Counted from the stretch's first letter, positions 31,576 through 43,195 are shown. The stretch is DNA of 64,000 nucleotides from Atopsyche davidsoni (GCA_022113835.1 JAILWY010000008.1:7320501-7384500), one strand, 5' to 3'. The notes: generated from the sequence alone by a model not told the origin. Program-made: numbers and translations.

Positions 31576-31830
31576 TGTCGCGCCGGGTGTGCAGGGCTTA
31601 AGGCTCCGGTGATGGCGGAGTCGGGGGGCTGCGCGGCTGAGATAAGGGGCTCCTCGTCTGGGGCCCGGCCGGCGCCATTGTCACGGCGCCCCCCGCCGCC
31701 GCCAGTGTTATTATTTGTCTTGGTGGGACCATTTAGCTTTAATTTAACCCGGGCCCGCCGCCGGAGGGACACAATCGCGAGCCCGGGTGCTGAACGCGCA
31801 ACTTGCGAATTGAAATCCAATTTTGGACGC
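31571..31830. promoter_or_regulatory. Very G/C-rich non-coding island
   Basis: Starts exactly where the minisatellite ends. Contains gtcgtgtcgcgccgggtgtg, ctggggcccggccggcgcca, ttgtcacggcgccccccgcc and a long middle with ttatttgtcttggtgggacc and tttaatttaacccgggcccg. CpG-rich; candidate CpG-island promoter or enhancer. Frames here are low-complexity. Confidence 0.35.
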
Positions 31831-31859
31831 CATAAAAGATTCAATTTTCGTATTTTGGA

Positions 31860-32870
31860 ATTTCGGTATTAGGAAGGTGCTTCGTTAATTATAAAACGTG
31901 TTTTGTAAGGGAGCTGTTAAAGTTTAATCTATAAATAAACGTGGCTAATTAAATGTTTGGTGGCTATTGTGTACGCAAGCTTTTATAGCTTCCTGAACTA
32001 GTAGAAAAATACCACGTTTAGTCATTAATACTTTTTAGTCAGAGAGAAATTTTTTTTTTGTGTTTTATAGCAACGCAATTTTTCGAAATATATTTATATA
32101 AATTTTGAAATAAGATAGTAATTAGAGCCCTATTAAAAAAAAAAAACCTGTTAGGCAATAAGTGTGTATTGCTGTGGTTTCCAATTAAAGTTTATCTGAA
32201 CACGATTTTGGGATAAAATTTTACCTGAGTTTTTCGTTAATTGATGCGCGCGGCCGATCAACGGTCAATTGCAAGAATAGCACAATCTAAGTTTTAATCG
32301 CTCATGTAGACAATGAACTAAATATAGAGTGATTTATTTTTGCCATTGACCTATGTGCTACTTTATTATTTATAGAAAAAATATTTATTTTAAAGTAATC
32401 TACGAACTTATTAGAAATAAATAGCCAACGAGGCCACTGATATTTTCACTTCATCGTCTAAAGCTACCATTGAAAAATAGCTCTAACTGTTTTATTAGTT
32501 TATATTTGCATATATTTATTCTATGTTAAAGTCATCTCCCTGTAAAAAAATTACTTCACACTAGATACATCGGTTAACTTGCAAATAACGATTCAAATTC
32601 CTGCTCACCCACAATGTCACTGTGGTCGGAAGGATTACAATTTTAGGGTGTGTAAGTTTCCATTTGTCTAAAATAAAAAAAATTTGTCATAAAATATTGA
32701 TAATCTGATTTTATGTTCAATATGGGTTTATTTTTATATATAAAAAAAACTTTTTAAATATATAATTTTATTTGCAATAATCTCTGTTCAAATATTTATA
32801 AATCGATGAATAATAATTATTAAAAGCACATAACTGGTATTAATTGGTATTGGTTGTCTAATAAGACTGA
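31860..32870. other. AT-rich stretch with a small island
   Basis: A short block at 32238-32300 (ttgatgcgcgcggccgatca) is G/C-rich. The remainder is A/T-rich with no feature recognised. Confidence 0.4.
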
Positions 32871-32879
32871 ACATTATAA

Positions 32880-33095
32880 ACCCTCGATACGCATACTTCA
32901 TGGGTTTATTTCAGGATTGAAATGATAATTTAATGGGGGCTATGGCGGAGATAACGCACCCTGTGATTAAGTTTAAGGAGGGGAATTACCTAAACACTAT
33001 TATGCCCTGCATCACGTTACCTGAGATCCTATCGGACCAATCATTACCTGGAATCGTGTTGGGAATCTGAGAGGTGAAAGAATCGAGCCATGTAA
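32880..33095. promoter_or_regulatory. Non-coding island, candidate enhancer
   Basis: Balanced block (gggggctatggcggagataa, cgcaccctgtgattaagttt, aaggaggggaattacctaaa, catcacgttacctgagatcc, ctgagaggtgaaagaatcga) with repeated TTACCT motifs and homeodomain-like GATTAAG. No durable frame. Confidence 0.3.
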
Positions 33096-33296
33096 AAATT
33101 TGATGCGTGAGAATGAGTTTAAATTTATTAATAAGTTATTTATGAAAAATTGCAACACTTTATATTATATAAACCTTAATCGTATTTTAATAAGTCTTCG
33201 TGGGTATTAAATACGAATTTGTTGAACTGATGAATATCATAAAAATATCAGATAGTATTTACTTTTTATCTTGTTGAGGGACAAGGCATTTGATTG

Positions 33297-33495
33297 GTGA
33301 ATATCCATTATTATAATAATAAAAGTAACTTTGTATTCTATATTCACTTTGAGTTTATTATATTTTTTGCATGATGCATAACTAAAGTTTATGCATCTGA
33401 TGATGACCTAGTCTATTTGGTAGAAACTAGTCATGCAAAAAAATATAATAAACTCAAAGTGACGACAGAATACAAAATTACTTTTATCATTATTT
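33297..33495 (+). repeat. Foldback repeat with a near-canonical hammerhead core
   Basis: Inverted arms (ttcactttgagtttattata left, tataataaactcaaagtgac right) enclose CTGATGA at 33397-33403, GAAA at 33423-33426, palindromic ACTAGT at 33426-33431, and C at 33432. Flanking gcat (33393-33396) and atgc (33433-33436) can form stem I. The stem II region is weak (ACC/GGT). This is the layout of a type I hammerhead with a dimer-type stem III, as known in Penelope-like retroelements and satellite DNAs. Confidence 0.55.
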
Positions 33496-33756
33496 TTTTA
33501 AATACACCTGACGCAACTAAAAAACGAACAACCCACAAAAAAAATAGTATCATTGAACGGTGTTTGAAACAAGCTTTTTCTTTGGGCGTCAAATGTATAA
33601 ATTATATATATATATATTATAAAAATTTGATTAATTCCAGATAATACTATGCCATAAACCTTAATAATTATTTAAAAATATCTTTGTAGATGACTGCAGC
33701 TCCCACTCCACATTAGGGTTGCCAAAAATGAGTTAGATCATTAAGGCGCGGCTCTA

Positions 33757-34002
33757 GTGGCGCGTTCGTTAGCGAGGCTTGTGGGGTTGCGACCCTTGTG
33801 TGGAGGAGGCGCTTATTCCGTAATGCGACCTTATTCATGCACAGAGGCATCCCTGATTTTTTTGTTCAACTTACAAGGGGAGATGTTTTTGAACCGTCCA
33901 AAACCGTTTCTGATACCAACCGCCCTTTTTCTTTCTTTGCAGCAACACATCTTTTGGTTGAAAAAATTTTTTTTGATCTTAAGCATGATTTTTTGTAATT
34001 AA
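33757..34002 (+). pseudogene. Open frame of unknown origin, probably a remnant
   Basis: A plus frame contains GIPDFFVQLTRGDVFEPSKT then VSDTNRPFSFFAATHLLVEK and ends with IFFDLKHDFL. It reads more like decayed protein than random A/T-rich DNA, but no start codon context, splice signals or domain are recognised. It could be a transposon fragment. Confidence 0.2.
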
Positions 34003-34301
34003 TATTTGTATAGCTGGGTTTGTTTTTCAGAACGTCTCAAAGCCTGTATAAATAAATATTAAGATATATCACAGGAAGCGTGAGGCCTTCGTGCAATTTT
34101 TGGACGCGTTAGTCATTCGCAAAGCAAACCAATTTGGTAATTATTATGCTTATATATTAGTCGACGCCTAATATTTACTAAGTTTATAGCAAACATTACT
34201 TTACATTGTCTGCCGATAACGAAAACAACATTTACTTTATAAGTAGTAAAGTCTTGAAATGGCGTCCCGGAACTAGAAAATCTAAACCGGAAGGCCTGAA
34301 A

Positions 34302-34332
34302 GTTCCCCCCCCCCCCGCTCTCCCGCGTCAGA
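34302..34332. repeat. Poly-C tract
   Basis: A run of about 13 C followed by gctctcccgcg. Simple sequence; no gene associated. Confidence 0.8.
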
Positions 34333-34339
34333 CAGGTTA

Positions 34340-34970
34340 GTTTTGCATTGCGTCAAGGTAATGAGTATTTGTAGTATTGTTTTAAATCCGAGCTTTAGGT
34401 TTACGACTTCTTATCCAATCTTAGCACTACGGTTTATCGTACTGAACAGAGTCAAATTGGGAACTAAATTAAATATTTATTTTTATTACATAATTATAGG
34501 AAAGCAAGCCATGCTTAAATAATAATGTTGTCATAATTTAATTATTGCAATGCTTTGAATACAGTACGCAACTTTTATTCTAAAACTTCATTGTAAAATA
34601 ATTTCAACTTCGTTACTATGTAACTCTGTGTTTTTGTTATCAGTAATTAAACATGTTATTTTTAAAATAAATGATTAATTTAATACATTATAGTTTAACG
34701 TTTAATGCCTAGAAAATTTAGGTTTCAAAAAGATATTTCTTAATAAACTTAAAAAATCCTAAAAATAAATGTATTCTCTAATAAAATTGTCATATCTGAT
34801 ATGTGATAATTATGCAGCTATTTTTGGAACAGAACCAGTATTTTGTAGACTGTGAAATATTGAATAGCTGATTGTTCATTGATAAAAAAAAACACAATTA
34901 AAATCGTAATTATTTAAATGTCTAATTGTACGAAATTTTTTAATACATTGAACCGCAATGTAAGCAAAAC
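34340..34970. other. AT-rich stretch
   Basis: No coding-like frame, island or repeat recognised. Confidence 0.45.
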
Positions 34971-34984
34971 GTTCAAAATTTTAT

Positions 34985-35130
34985 TCGGTGGAATTCCATT
35001 TTAATATTTTAAATAAAATAAAATACTTGAGTGACTTTTCCACATTTTATTTTTTTATTGGTGACCGGTTTCTCAGTTTGATAATGCCAACGTAAAAGTT
35101 TGACGAAACCGGTCACCAATAAAAATATAT
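34985..35130 (+). repeat. Foldback repeat with hammerhead-like core, copy C
   Basis: ggtggaattccattttaat, aatacttgagtgacttttcc, then tggtgaccggtttc as the inverted partner of gaaaccggtcacca, with tttgataatgccaac between. Stem II is damaged (gccaac/gtttga), so this copy is more decayed than copy A. Confidence 0.65.
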
Positions 35131-35169
35131 TATTTTAAATTGTAAATTTAAAGATAATTTTGAATATAA

Positions 35170-35450
35170 AATTGAATGTGCACTGGATCCCACCCTGGGC
35201 GAGTCCGCCTTCCCGATGGGCGGTTCTACCTGACGCCTGTCTGTCCGCACCTGCCGAGACTCCGCCGGCTGGACCAGCTCGGCAATCATCGCCAGGCCTC
35301 GGCTGGTTCCGGAAACGGAGCGATGAGCTCGGATAATACTTTGCGAATGCACTTTCAACGCTTTGGTTGATTGATTGTCGAGAGAGTTATTGTCGATGTC
35401 AAGATGGCGGTCCTGCTTCATTGAAGTTATCGAATCGCAGTTGTATAGTT
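35170..35450. promoter_or_regulatory. G/C-rich block between two foldback repeats
   Basis: ccctgggcgagtccgccttc, ctgtccgcacctgccgagac, ctccgccggctggaccagct and ggaaacggagcgatgagctc are foreign to the A/T-rich flanks. Both strands have open frames (for example plus 35176-35370) without a recognised domain. It may be host sequence trapped between mobile repeats, or an exon of unknown identity. Confidence 0.25.
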
Positions 35451-35464
35451 AGTATCCAAGTTAA

Positions 35465-35795
35465 GAAATTCAATATTTTTGACAGAGAGTACTTGGTGGA
35501 ATTCCATTTTAATATTTTTGAGTAAAATACTTGAGTGATTTTCCACATTTTTTGTTTTTATTAGTGACCGGTTTCGCCAACCTTTCACGTTGGCATTATC
35601 AAACAGAGTGAGATTTTATATAATACTAAGCAATTAGGTAAACAATTGTTAGAGGGAGAGGTTGTTGGAAAGAGAGAGAATGATTGTCAGGTGGTAAGGG
35701 CTAATGTGATTTTAATGTACCTGACCGGTCACTAATAAAAACAAAAAATGTGGAAAATCACTCAAGTATTTTACTCAAAAATAGTATCGAAGTTC
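35465..35795 (-). repeat. Foldback repeat with hammerhead-like core, copies D
   Basis: A left part (35465-35612) has ttcaatatttttgacagaga, ttgagtaaaatacttgagtg and, on the minus strand, the intact core (GCCAACgtgaaaGGTTGGC, GAAA, ACCGGT, C). A right part (35725-35795) is the inverted arm. About 110 unrelated bases separate them. Confidence 0.65.
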
Positions 35796-35864
35796 TTCAA
35801 GAAACACAACTTGTTAAGCAGCTCGGTTTATATGACTAACTGGTTTCGCATATAAAAAAATATA

Positions 35865-36404
35865 AATATTCGCTTTACGGCCTAGATACGTTCCACGAAA
35901 CTTGGCAATTGAATCAATTATTCTAATACAAATTCATACAAATTCAATGGGATCGGTTCCAAATTTGTTATATATGTAACACTTTTTACACATTCGGGCC
36001 ATTTTTTTTCCAAACATGGTTCATTGTTGTTAATTTTAATTCCTTCCGTGATTTACTGATGCTGTCAACAGCATCCTTGATGTTATAGTTTTTCCAAAAT
36101 GTTTTTTAAAAAGTGGCTATTGCACCCTGATCCATTGGTTGGATCAGAGCTGTTGTATTTTTTGGAAGATACTCAATCATGACATCTTCAGATAGCTCGG
36201 ATAAATTAGTAGGATGCCCTGGTGCATTATCCAAAATTAGCAAAGCCTTGTTGGTTAAGTTATTGTCTCGCAAATATATTTTTTCACTTTTGTACAAAAG
36301 TGATTTTTGAACCAATCCTCAAAAGTAGCCGTATATCGAAAACGTGCCATAATTGAAAAGGGCCGTTATAGCGAAAGGCCGTATAACGAGGTATGGGTGT
36401 ATTA
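35865..36404 (-). mobile_element. Internally deleted pogo/Tigger-type transposon
   Basis: The minus strand has a terminal-repeat-like sequence at 36404-36335 (tacctcgttatacggccttt) directly joined to TFEDWFKNHFCTKVKKYI, then after a frameshift KALLILDNAPGHPTNLSELS and EYLPKNTTALIQPMDQGAIA. LDNAPGHP carries the second catalytic Asp region of the Tigger/jerky DDE domain. After another break a C-terminal piece follows (NYNIKDAVDSISKSRKELKL). A weaker terminal repeat (cgctttacggcctagatacg) lies at 35871-35890. The N-terminal DNA-binding half is deleted. Dead copy. Confidence 0.8.
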
Positions 36405-36414
36405 ATAAAAGTAA

Positions 36415-36880
36415 CAATAATTCTTTACGGGTAGTATAAAGTGTTAAGATGACCATTATTATTTATACAAGCTACAAATAATAAACATACAAGTCCTTTT
36501 TACGTTTGTTGATTGTAATTATTTCGACTATTGTATCCAATTGCTTATTAACTATGAGGTTCTAGACTCTAGTCCAGGGAGGAAATATTTTTTAAATTAT
36601 TATGTAAAAATCATAAATTGCACAGTAAAAAAAATATTGATTTACGCCGAAGTATATTTTTAAAAAATCACGAAGTTTGAGACGTAATCTGTTGATTCAA
36701 CCAGTAATTTTTCGATAACGTCTATTTCTCATTTATACTATATAAATAAGCCCTTATTCGCTATTTGCTAAATATTGGATTTATGATTTATAAAATTTAA
36801 GGTACTTACTTACTAAGGTACGATACATCTTAGAGCTATGCTTACAATACTGCATGTGACTATCACTTGATCCTGCGCGC
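36415..36880. other. AT-rich stretch
   Basis: Nothing recognised; no coding-like frame. Confidence 0.45.
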
Positions 36881-36989
36881 TTGTTTTTGGGGCTTACACG
36901 GTGTGGCTTAGGTGGTATCGTACACGGATTTGTCTATTTTTATTATTGAGTTTGTGCAGGGAAAAATATGCGTAAAAAAAATCGTTGTA

Positions 36990-37215
36990 AATTTAAAGCA
37001 AGTACTTGAGGAGAAGGGACGCTTTGAGTGCGCGCCAGTACAGCGGGCGCAATCAATAATGCATCCCGGAGTTGCCTTCATCCAGCAGCGAGCGAGCACT
37101 CAATCACGGCCAATAATTATCGAGGAAGACTAACAAGTCACAAGTCATCTGTGGCCTGTGGTTATTGCTCGTATCCTCACACACCACCAGACCATCGCAA
37201 GCGCCACAATACAGT
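36990..37215. promoter_or_regulatory. Non-coding island, candidate enhancer
   Basis: cgctttgagtgcgcgccagt, cagcgggcgcaatcaataat, gcatcccggagttgccttca, cagcgagcgagcactcaatc, cacggccaataattatcgag. Homeodomain-like AATAATTATC and a CCAAT box. Frames in both strands lack domains. Confidence 0.3.
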
Positions 37216-37503
37216 ATAAGCAGATTTTCGTTTTTTGATAAGATGATATTTCTTTAATTGATTTTTTTTGTAAATAATATTTTTTATTATATAATAATAA
37301 TATATAGTAATTATTCAATTTCTGTTATACGAATTTAATATAACGCTATTTATGGGAGCCGTGATTCAGATCAACATATCGCTATAAATTACGCACAGTT
37401 AATCTAAATGATTTATATAATAGTTCAACAGGCCAGTCGGAGATTTTGAGTGTTGTTAAATTAGAATAATTTTTTTAGACATTTTGAATAATTTATTACG
37501 AGA

Positions 37504-37524
37504 TTAACCTAACCTAACCTAACC
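37504..37524. repeat. Short interstitial telomere-type run (CCTAA)n
   Basis: TTAACCTAACCTAACCTAACC: the complement of TTAGG, the ancestral insect telomeric repeat, in about four units. Far too short to be a telomere. Confidence 0.7.
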
Positions 37525-37529
37525 ACTAA

Positions 37530-39240
37530 AATATTACAATTATTATTTTGATTTATTGATAAGAGATTACAAACATTCATGTTTGTGTACTTTTGCTATT
37601 AAAGGGATTTTTCAGATAAGTCTAAGCATCAAAAGTGATCGTATTTTCTAGCTAGTTGGGTTTTTTGGTGAGATGAAGCTTATGCCCAAATTTTGTCTCG
37701 GTAAGTATATTTTAAATTTAGGATTTATAAGGCATTACTATATGCGGAAATTTGATTTAATTTTTGTCACTTACGACAGTCTTGCGATCTCTGAAGGAAG
37801 CGTCCATTATTGCAAGTTGCACTCAACGCAAGGGAGATTTCGAAATTGATTTTTAATTATTGAGCCTTCGATTCTCGGCTCAGGTGCATAATTGCAGAAA
37901 CAGTGTGAACATAAAGTACTTCAAAATTTATTGCATTGCAGTTTTTTTAATTTACCTTATCACTTATACATTCAAAGTGTTTTATGTATTTTTTAAACGT
38001 ATTTGCCACGAATATAGTATATATAATATTGTATATACTAATAATAAAATGATAAAATTTTTATTGATCTAACGTAATAACATAAAAATACCTTTGAATT
38101 GTTTATGGATACTAACGATTGTTAATATTTTTTACGAACTATTTTGAATAGAAAATTTCTCTTAGTCTACGTAAGCAATAAATCGTGTATTTTTAGTTTA
38201 ATCACTCGGTCTTATCTGTGTAATGGACCTCTATGGGGGTATGATAGGATCACCACCCTGAAGAAATATTAAGGAATTTCAGAGCGTAGTCTGCTGGAAA
38301 CGAGTATAATTCTAAATAAGCGAGCTTTATATTACCGAAGGTATTTAATTTGGAATTCTTCAATAACCACAATAGCCATAAATTATAAATTTCAAAACTG
38401 ATAAGCCTAATTTTATGGATATTCAAGTCGTGATATTGATACGAGACGATTTATTTCAAATTTATACTTAAATAAATAACAGAAATATTTTTGATGAATC
38501 GCTCTTTGTTAATAAAATATGGGTTTCATTTGAAAATATGCGGTTTGACGCAATTTATTTTTAAATTACTGTAAAACATACATATATAGTTTATATATAC
38601 ATATCATTTATATTTACACATAGAAAATACGTGAATATCGACGACATGGGTTTGTCGCTTTTGACATTCCCAATCTATTATCACTGGAAAACCCTTATTA
38701 GTTTCCATATAAAAATTATTGATATTTTATTACATAAACCATGAATATCAAACATTAAAGCTAAGATAACTTTAAATAGGATTTTATAACCATTGCTCTT
38801 ATCAAAACATTTAAAAGCGGTTGTGAATATGCTTGCTTACCCTAGAATTCGACTCGTTCTATACCATATTATTTTAATATATTTTTATACGTTATTCAAT
38901 ATATTTTTTAATATTACTTCACCTGGAATTCGATTTCTAGACTTGCTCATTAAACTGCGAGGTTTTAAACAAAAAAAAATATGTGAGAGGTCTTATAAGA
39001 ATACCTTTTATAATTAATATCGTGTTATTATTACGCCTAGATAATATATATTTTCTCATATTTATACAAATTCCTGAAATCATTATTTAATACTTATAAA
39101 GGAATGAATAGTGATCTGTGTGTTTTTTTAATAAATCTATTTAAATATTATGTAAAATGACGTGCATTATCATTATCTGACACGGCTTAGTTTTTAATGA
39201 TTATTTAAGTCATTTTACTTTTTTTAAATTGCAAGCACAA
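37530..39240. other. AT-rich stretch
   Basis: Only weak G/C-richer patches (37780-37880, 38220-38300). Short open frames are A/T-biased and without domains. Confidence 0.45.
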
Positions 39241-39329
39241 CAACGCGAGCTCTAAGTTTAATATTGGTGCTTATTAATATTCCAGCAACAAGCTTAGAAT
39301 TCACGCGCGAGAATTCGGGGAATCTGTTT

Positions 39330-39540
39330 TTAAAGCTAAGTACACGAAATGAATCCAGCCCGCGCACAAGTCACCCCAGTGTCCCCTCATTACGAAGGAA
39401 TGCAAGGCGAGAGGGATGCAGGCCTCTCTCCCCCACCCCCCACCCCCGGCCAAATCACTCCCGCGCCGCCACTGGAATCTGTGCCACATTTCTAATTTAA
39501 TTTCTATAAAGTATCCGTCCAATAAGGGCAGGGGCGGACT
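39330..39540. promoter_or_regulatory. G/C-rich island with C-runs
   Basis: gaatccagcccgcgcacaag, gcgagagggatgcaggcctc, cccaccccccacccccggcc, cactcccgcgccgccactgg. No conserved-looking frame. Confidence 0.3.
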
Positions 39541-39559
39541 TCAAAAAATATTCATTATA

Positions 39560-40280
39560 AAAATTTAAAAAAAAACTCGCATATCTGAAAAATACTTTTC
39601 AACAAAAAAATTGAATAAAAACTCAGTTTATAAAAAAAATATATAACGAAATCCGTACATGTGAATAAAAGTTAGTATTAGTATAAAAAAATATTTGAGA
39701 CGGGGAAAAATTTTGAACGCATACCTTATATTTTTTAGTTAATTTTTAAATGTTGTGAATATTTTATGAACTGTTTGTGCTATTTATATATTTTGTAAGC
39801 AAAAGTATTATTTCTTTTGATATTCAAAAAGTGACGGAGAAGTGAAAGCGAATGATTGCTTTAAAGTGAAATTTTCAAATTTGTAATTTTAAAAAGACTT
39901 ACTAATTAAAGAAAAATACATAAAAATACAAGAACTTGCAAATAAAACAAAAAAGTAAATGTAATCGTCTCCCTCGGTGAGATGATCATATCATTTTGTT
40001 TGAATCCAGTCAAATCATCAAATTAATTTATGGGATTCAAACAAACAACTCTGTAGCTATTGCGATTACTATGCCAATACAATTGAAAAATTTAATAGTC
40101 ACATGCAAGTGTGGAACCTAGTGGTACATAAATATGTGTGAATCGATGGATAGTTTAAAAAAATATTTTATCATACATAGCCAAAGCCGTATTTTGATGA
40201 ATCTGAATTATAGTTTGTATTGCATACTATAAAAATAATAGTATTTTTTATTATTATTAATTTTTAACATGGGGGAAATA
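39560..40280. other. AT-rich stretch
   Basis: No feature recognised apart from an imperfect inverted pair around 39999-40050 (tgtttgaatccagtc / gggattcaaacaaaca). Confidence 0.4.
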
Positions 40281-40289
40281 TAACAAGGA

Positions 40290-40600
40290 CCATGGTATTA
40301 CAAGCTGAGCAGCCGGCAATCTGGAGCCTCGACATGCGACAATGGACCCTGAGAGGGAAAAAACAAAAAGGCGGCGAGGCATCGACCTCCCCGCACCCCG
40401 CACCCCCTCCCCCCCTCCCCCCCCCGCAGGCTGCTCCGCGGCGTCTCTGGCATTTTAAGCAACAAATTCTTGCACTTCGGGGTTCAGGTCCGCCGCTCCG
40501 ATTAACAATTCACAGTATTTATTTTATTTTATGATACTTTGTTTCTCCCTTAGTTGTTTGATTGCAGCTCGTGCTCAAGGAGAGATGATGATGATGATGA
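40290..40600. promoter_or_regulatory. G/C-rich island with pyrimidine run
   Basis: agctgagcagccggcaatct, cgacatgcgacaatggaccc, a C-run at 40402-40428, gctgctccgcggcgtctctg and aggtccgccgctccgattaa. Ends in (GAT)n at 40587-40600. No domain in its frames. Confidence 0.3.
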
Positions 40601-40959
40601 CTTCTACATACAAAAAAAAAAATAATATGTGGTATAAAAATTTATCCATATTTACTTGATTAAGTTTAAAACAAAATTTTGTGTATAATTCACATTTATA
40701 GTTAAAAGTATTTTTTTATGAGGCCACATTGCGTTGATGATAAACTTTGTTAAACGTTTTTATTTTATTAAAAAAATATAGAAATATTTTTTATACGAAG
40801 TGATATATATAATTCGAAAATAATAAGACTATCACGCCAAAAAGCTTCGGCTTGGCTACACCTCGTTTAGCAAATGTTATGAGAGGAGCAAAAAAGATCG
40901 AAGAGCGATTTGGCCGATTCACACTCAGTAATTAGTGATTAATGTCAAATATAAATAAA

Positions 40960-41125
40960 ATGAATTTTTGCTTGCGTGGGGGTGGGGGAGGGTTTCTGGC
41001 GAGGGGCGGGGGTCGTTATTAGCGTCGGTCCGAGGATTAAATTCCCATATTTCTCATTGCATTTCTTCGGAAATTGCTCCGGATTCCCAGGTAGCAGCAC
41101 AGCGGGGCGGCGAGATTGAAACGTC
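40960..41125. promoter_or_regulatory. G/C-rich island with G-run
   Basis: ttgcttgcgtgggggtgggg, ggcgaggggcgggggtcgtt, agcgtcggtccgaggattaa, ggtagcagcacagcggggcg. No durable frame. Directly followed by the 41-bp repeat. Confidence 0.3.
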
Positions 41126-41134
41126 CAGTGGTGC

Positions 41135-41300
41135 TTCAACTATTGCAAGAGGCACCCCAACCGTTACAAATGTACATCAACTGTTACAAGAGGCACCCCG
41201 ACTGTTAAAAATGTACATCTACTGTTACAGGAGACACCCCAACGGTTACAAAATGCACATCAAATATATGAGGATGAACCTCAACTGTTACAATAAATTA
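41135..41300. repeat. 41-bp tandem repeat, about 3.5 units
   Basis: (g/a)gcaccccaaccgttacaa, atgtacatcaactgttacaa recurs; the GGCACCCC marker is at 41151 and 41192 and GACACCCC at 41233, giving a 41-base period. Not a multiple of three, so the overlapping open frame is not a repeat protein. Confidence 0.85.
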
Positions 41301-41379
41301 CAGGCAATCAAAAAATTTATGTTGCTAATGTTACAAAATTGCATTGAAATACAATTCATTAGTAATTACAACTAATATT

Positions 41380-42000
41380 TTTATTTTAAAACGTTTTAAG
41401 ACGTAACGTGTGTTAACCGAACCACAGTTTGAAGATCTCTGCTTCACGGAGCATAATATAGGTTATTTTTCCATTAAGCAGGTATTTATAATGCTTTTTA
41501 ATTTATTCGGTTGGTTTTTGCTGCATTTTTGATACGGAAATATTTTTATTGCCCTTCAGGAATGGGAGATTTGAATTTTTTCTGAATACCCCAAACGTAA
41601 GCTCCAGATTTATTTATTTCAGGAATTTCATATTTATTGTATTACCCTTAAAAAGGTAAAGTATTTTTTATTACACGAACACCAAAAGCACAAAGATATT
41701 TAATAAAAAAATGTAATTATGTTTATCTTGGTCTGACGATATTAAATATTTCAAGAGGAAACAGAAATACGCGATACATCCGAATCTTTAATTTTAAGTT
41801 ACAACCACAGTTTCTATATAAATACACTGATGATTTTATTTTTAAGTAAACAAAATCTATAACAATTTAATTTAATAACAGAATCAACCCAAAGTCTTCG
41901 ATAGTAAAAAAATGTTTAAAAACATTAAACTTGCTAAAAAATGTTGATAACAAACAACTTTTGTTTTTAAAGTTGAAAAATAAATAATTTTCACAATATA
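41380..42000. other. AT-rich stretch
   Basis: Nothing recognised. Confidence 0.45.
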
Positions 42001-42061
42001 TATAAGAAATGGCTTTTAAAATAAATGCATCCCGGTACCTAGGAACACCATTGTATGTATC

Positions 42062-42095
42062 AGTGGCGTGCGGTCCATACAAGCAAAAAAGCAGA

Positions 42096-42130
<35 letters not shown>
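42062..42130. repeat. hAT-like end fragment and (TA)n microsatellite
   Basis: cagtggcgtgcggtccatac resembles hAT-type terminal repeats (CAGTGGCG..). It is followed by about 30 bases of (TA)n at 42099-42129. No matching right end was found. Confidence 0.35.
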
Positions 42131-42132
<2 letters not shown>

Positions 42133-43009
42133 AATATTTTGGAGTATGCAGGTCCAAGATGAGGTCCTCATCCTGCAGTCGGCGGTCGGAGTGTTGTGGT
42201 CAGGGTTGGACTCCTTTGAAGTTCAACCCATTTCATTCTGTCTAACCGCAATTCTTTTGGTAATTTCGAAGAATTGGCTTCCAATCTGCCCGTTGAGAAG
42301 GAATAGCCGACCTCTGAGTCGTTAAATATAATTGACATTATCACCTTCACAGGGTATTTAAACCTATCTACTTTAGAATATCATGCGCTGCATTCAGAAC
42401 TTAAGTTTTTCAGATGTTTATAAGCCTTATTTTTTCCAGATAATATCTTACGAGCTTACGTTTTAACTGCCGTTTTAATCCTTTTGTTGTCCAGCTTGGC
42501 TTCCGGGACCCTAAAGTTGCAAGGAAACACACGCAGGAGTTTGTTACAGCATCGGGATTAATTATGTAAAAACTATAATTATTTAAAACCCTGTCTAAAT
42601 TGGTATTCATTGCAATTGCAGAGGCTTTAATAACACACTCGCGATAGTACAAACTCTTTATATATTTACTTTTACAAGATCATGAGTTATAGACTATTCC
42701 TTTAAAATTTTAATAGCTTCTGTATAGTGGTGAGTCTGATTTGCTTACGAATGCTATAAATAGCTGTGGGTGTACACATTAGATTGACTTAATTTGTAAT
42801 ACTCCATATTAAAAAAAAAAACCAATTGGTAAAGAGATTTGTGAGACTAGCCTTAGACCAGCAATTTCTAACAAAGAGCCACTAATCCGCATATGCATAC
42901 AAATAATCACACATTGTAGTTTTTAAAGCATTTCCTAAAAAAAGTTTAACTATTAATCCTTCTTATCCTTAAATGGATTCATCTTTCAAAAGCTAGAGGC
43001 GATTCATCG

Positions 43010-43195
43010 AGAGGCCGACGAGGCATGGATATTGTTCACAAAAAAGGCCCGCGGGTCCTTTGACAGACGCCGCCTCTGGTCGCCTTGTTTGTTTATTGTT
43101 ATCCTATTTTAGAACCAGATATCCTGCTGACAGCTCGGCTCCGGTTGCAAGTGCGACGAGAATGCACATCGGAATAGGAATCGATTTTTAATACA
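43010..43195. promoter_or_regulatory. Non-coding island, candidate enhancer
   Basis: aaaaggcccgcgggtccttt, cagacgccgcctctggtcgc, cttgtttgtttattgttatc (forkhead/Sox-like), cagctcggctccggttgcaa. No frame. Confidence 0.3.

Noticed and set aside
30859..31872. Several open frames of 80-127 codons on both strands
   Set aside because: They arise from the 137-bp minisatellite and the adjoining CpG-rich island. Both strands and several frames are open, which is typical of repeats, not of genes.
39264..39522. Open frames on both strands of about 75 codons
   Set aside because: They follow the composition of a C-run island; no start context, splice sites or domain.
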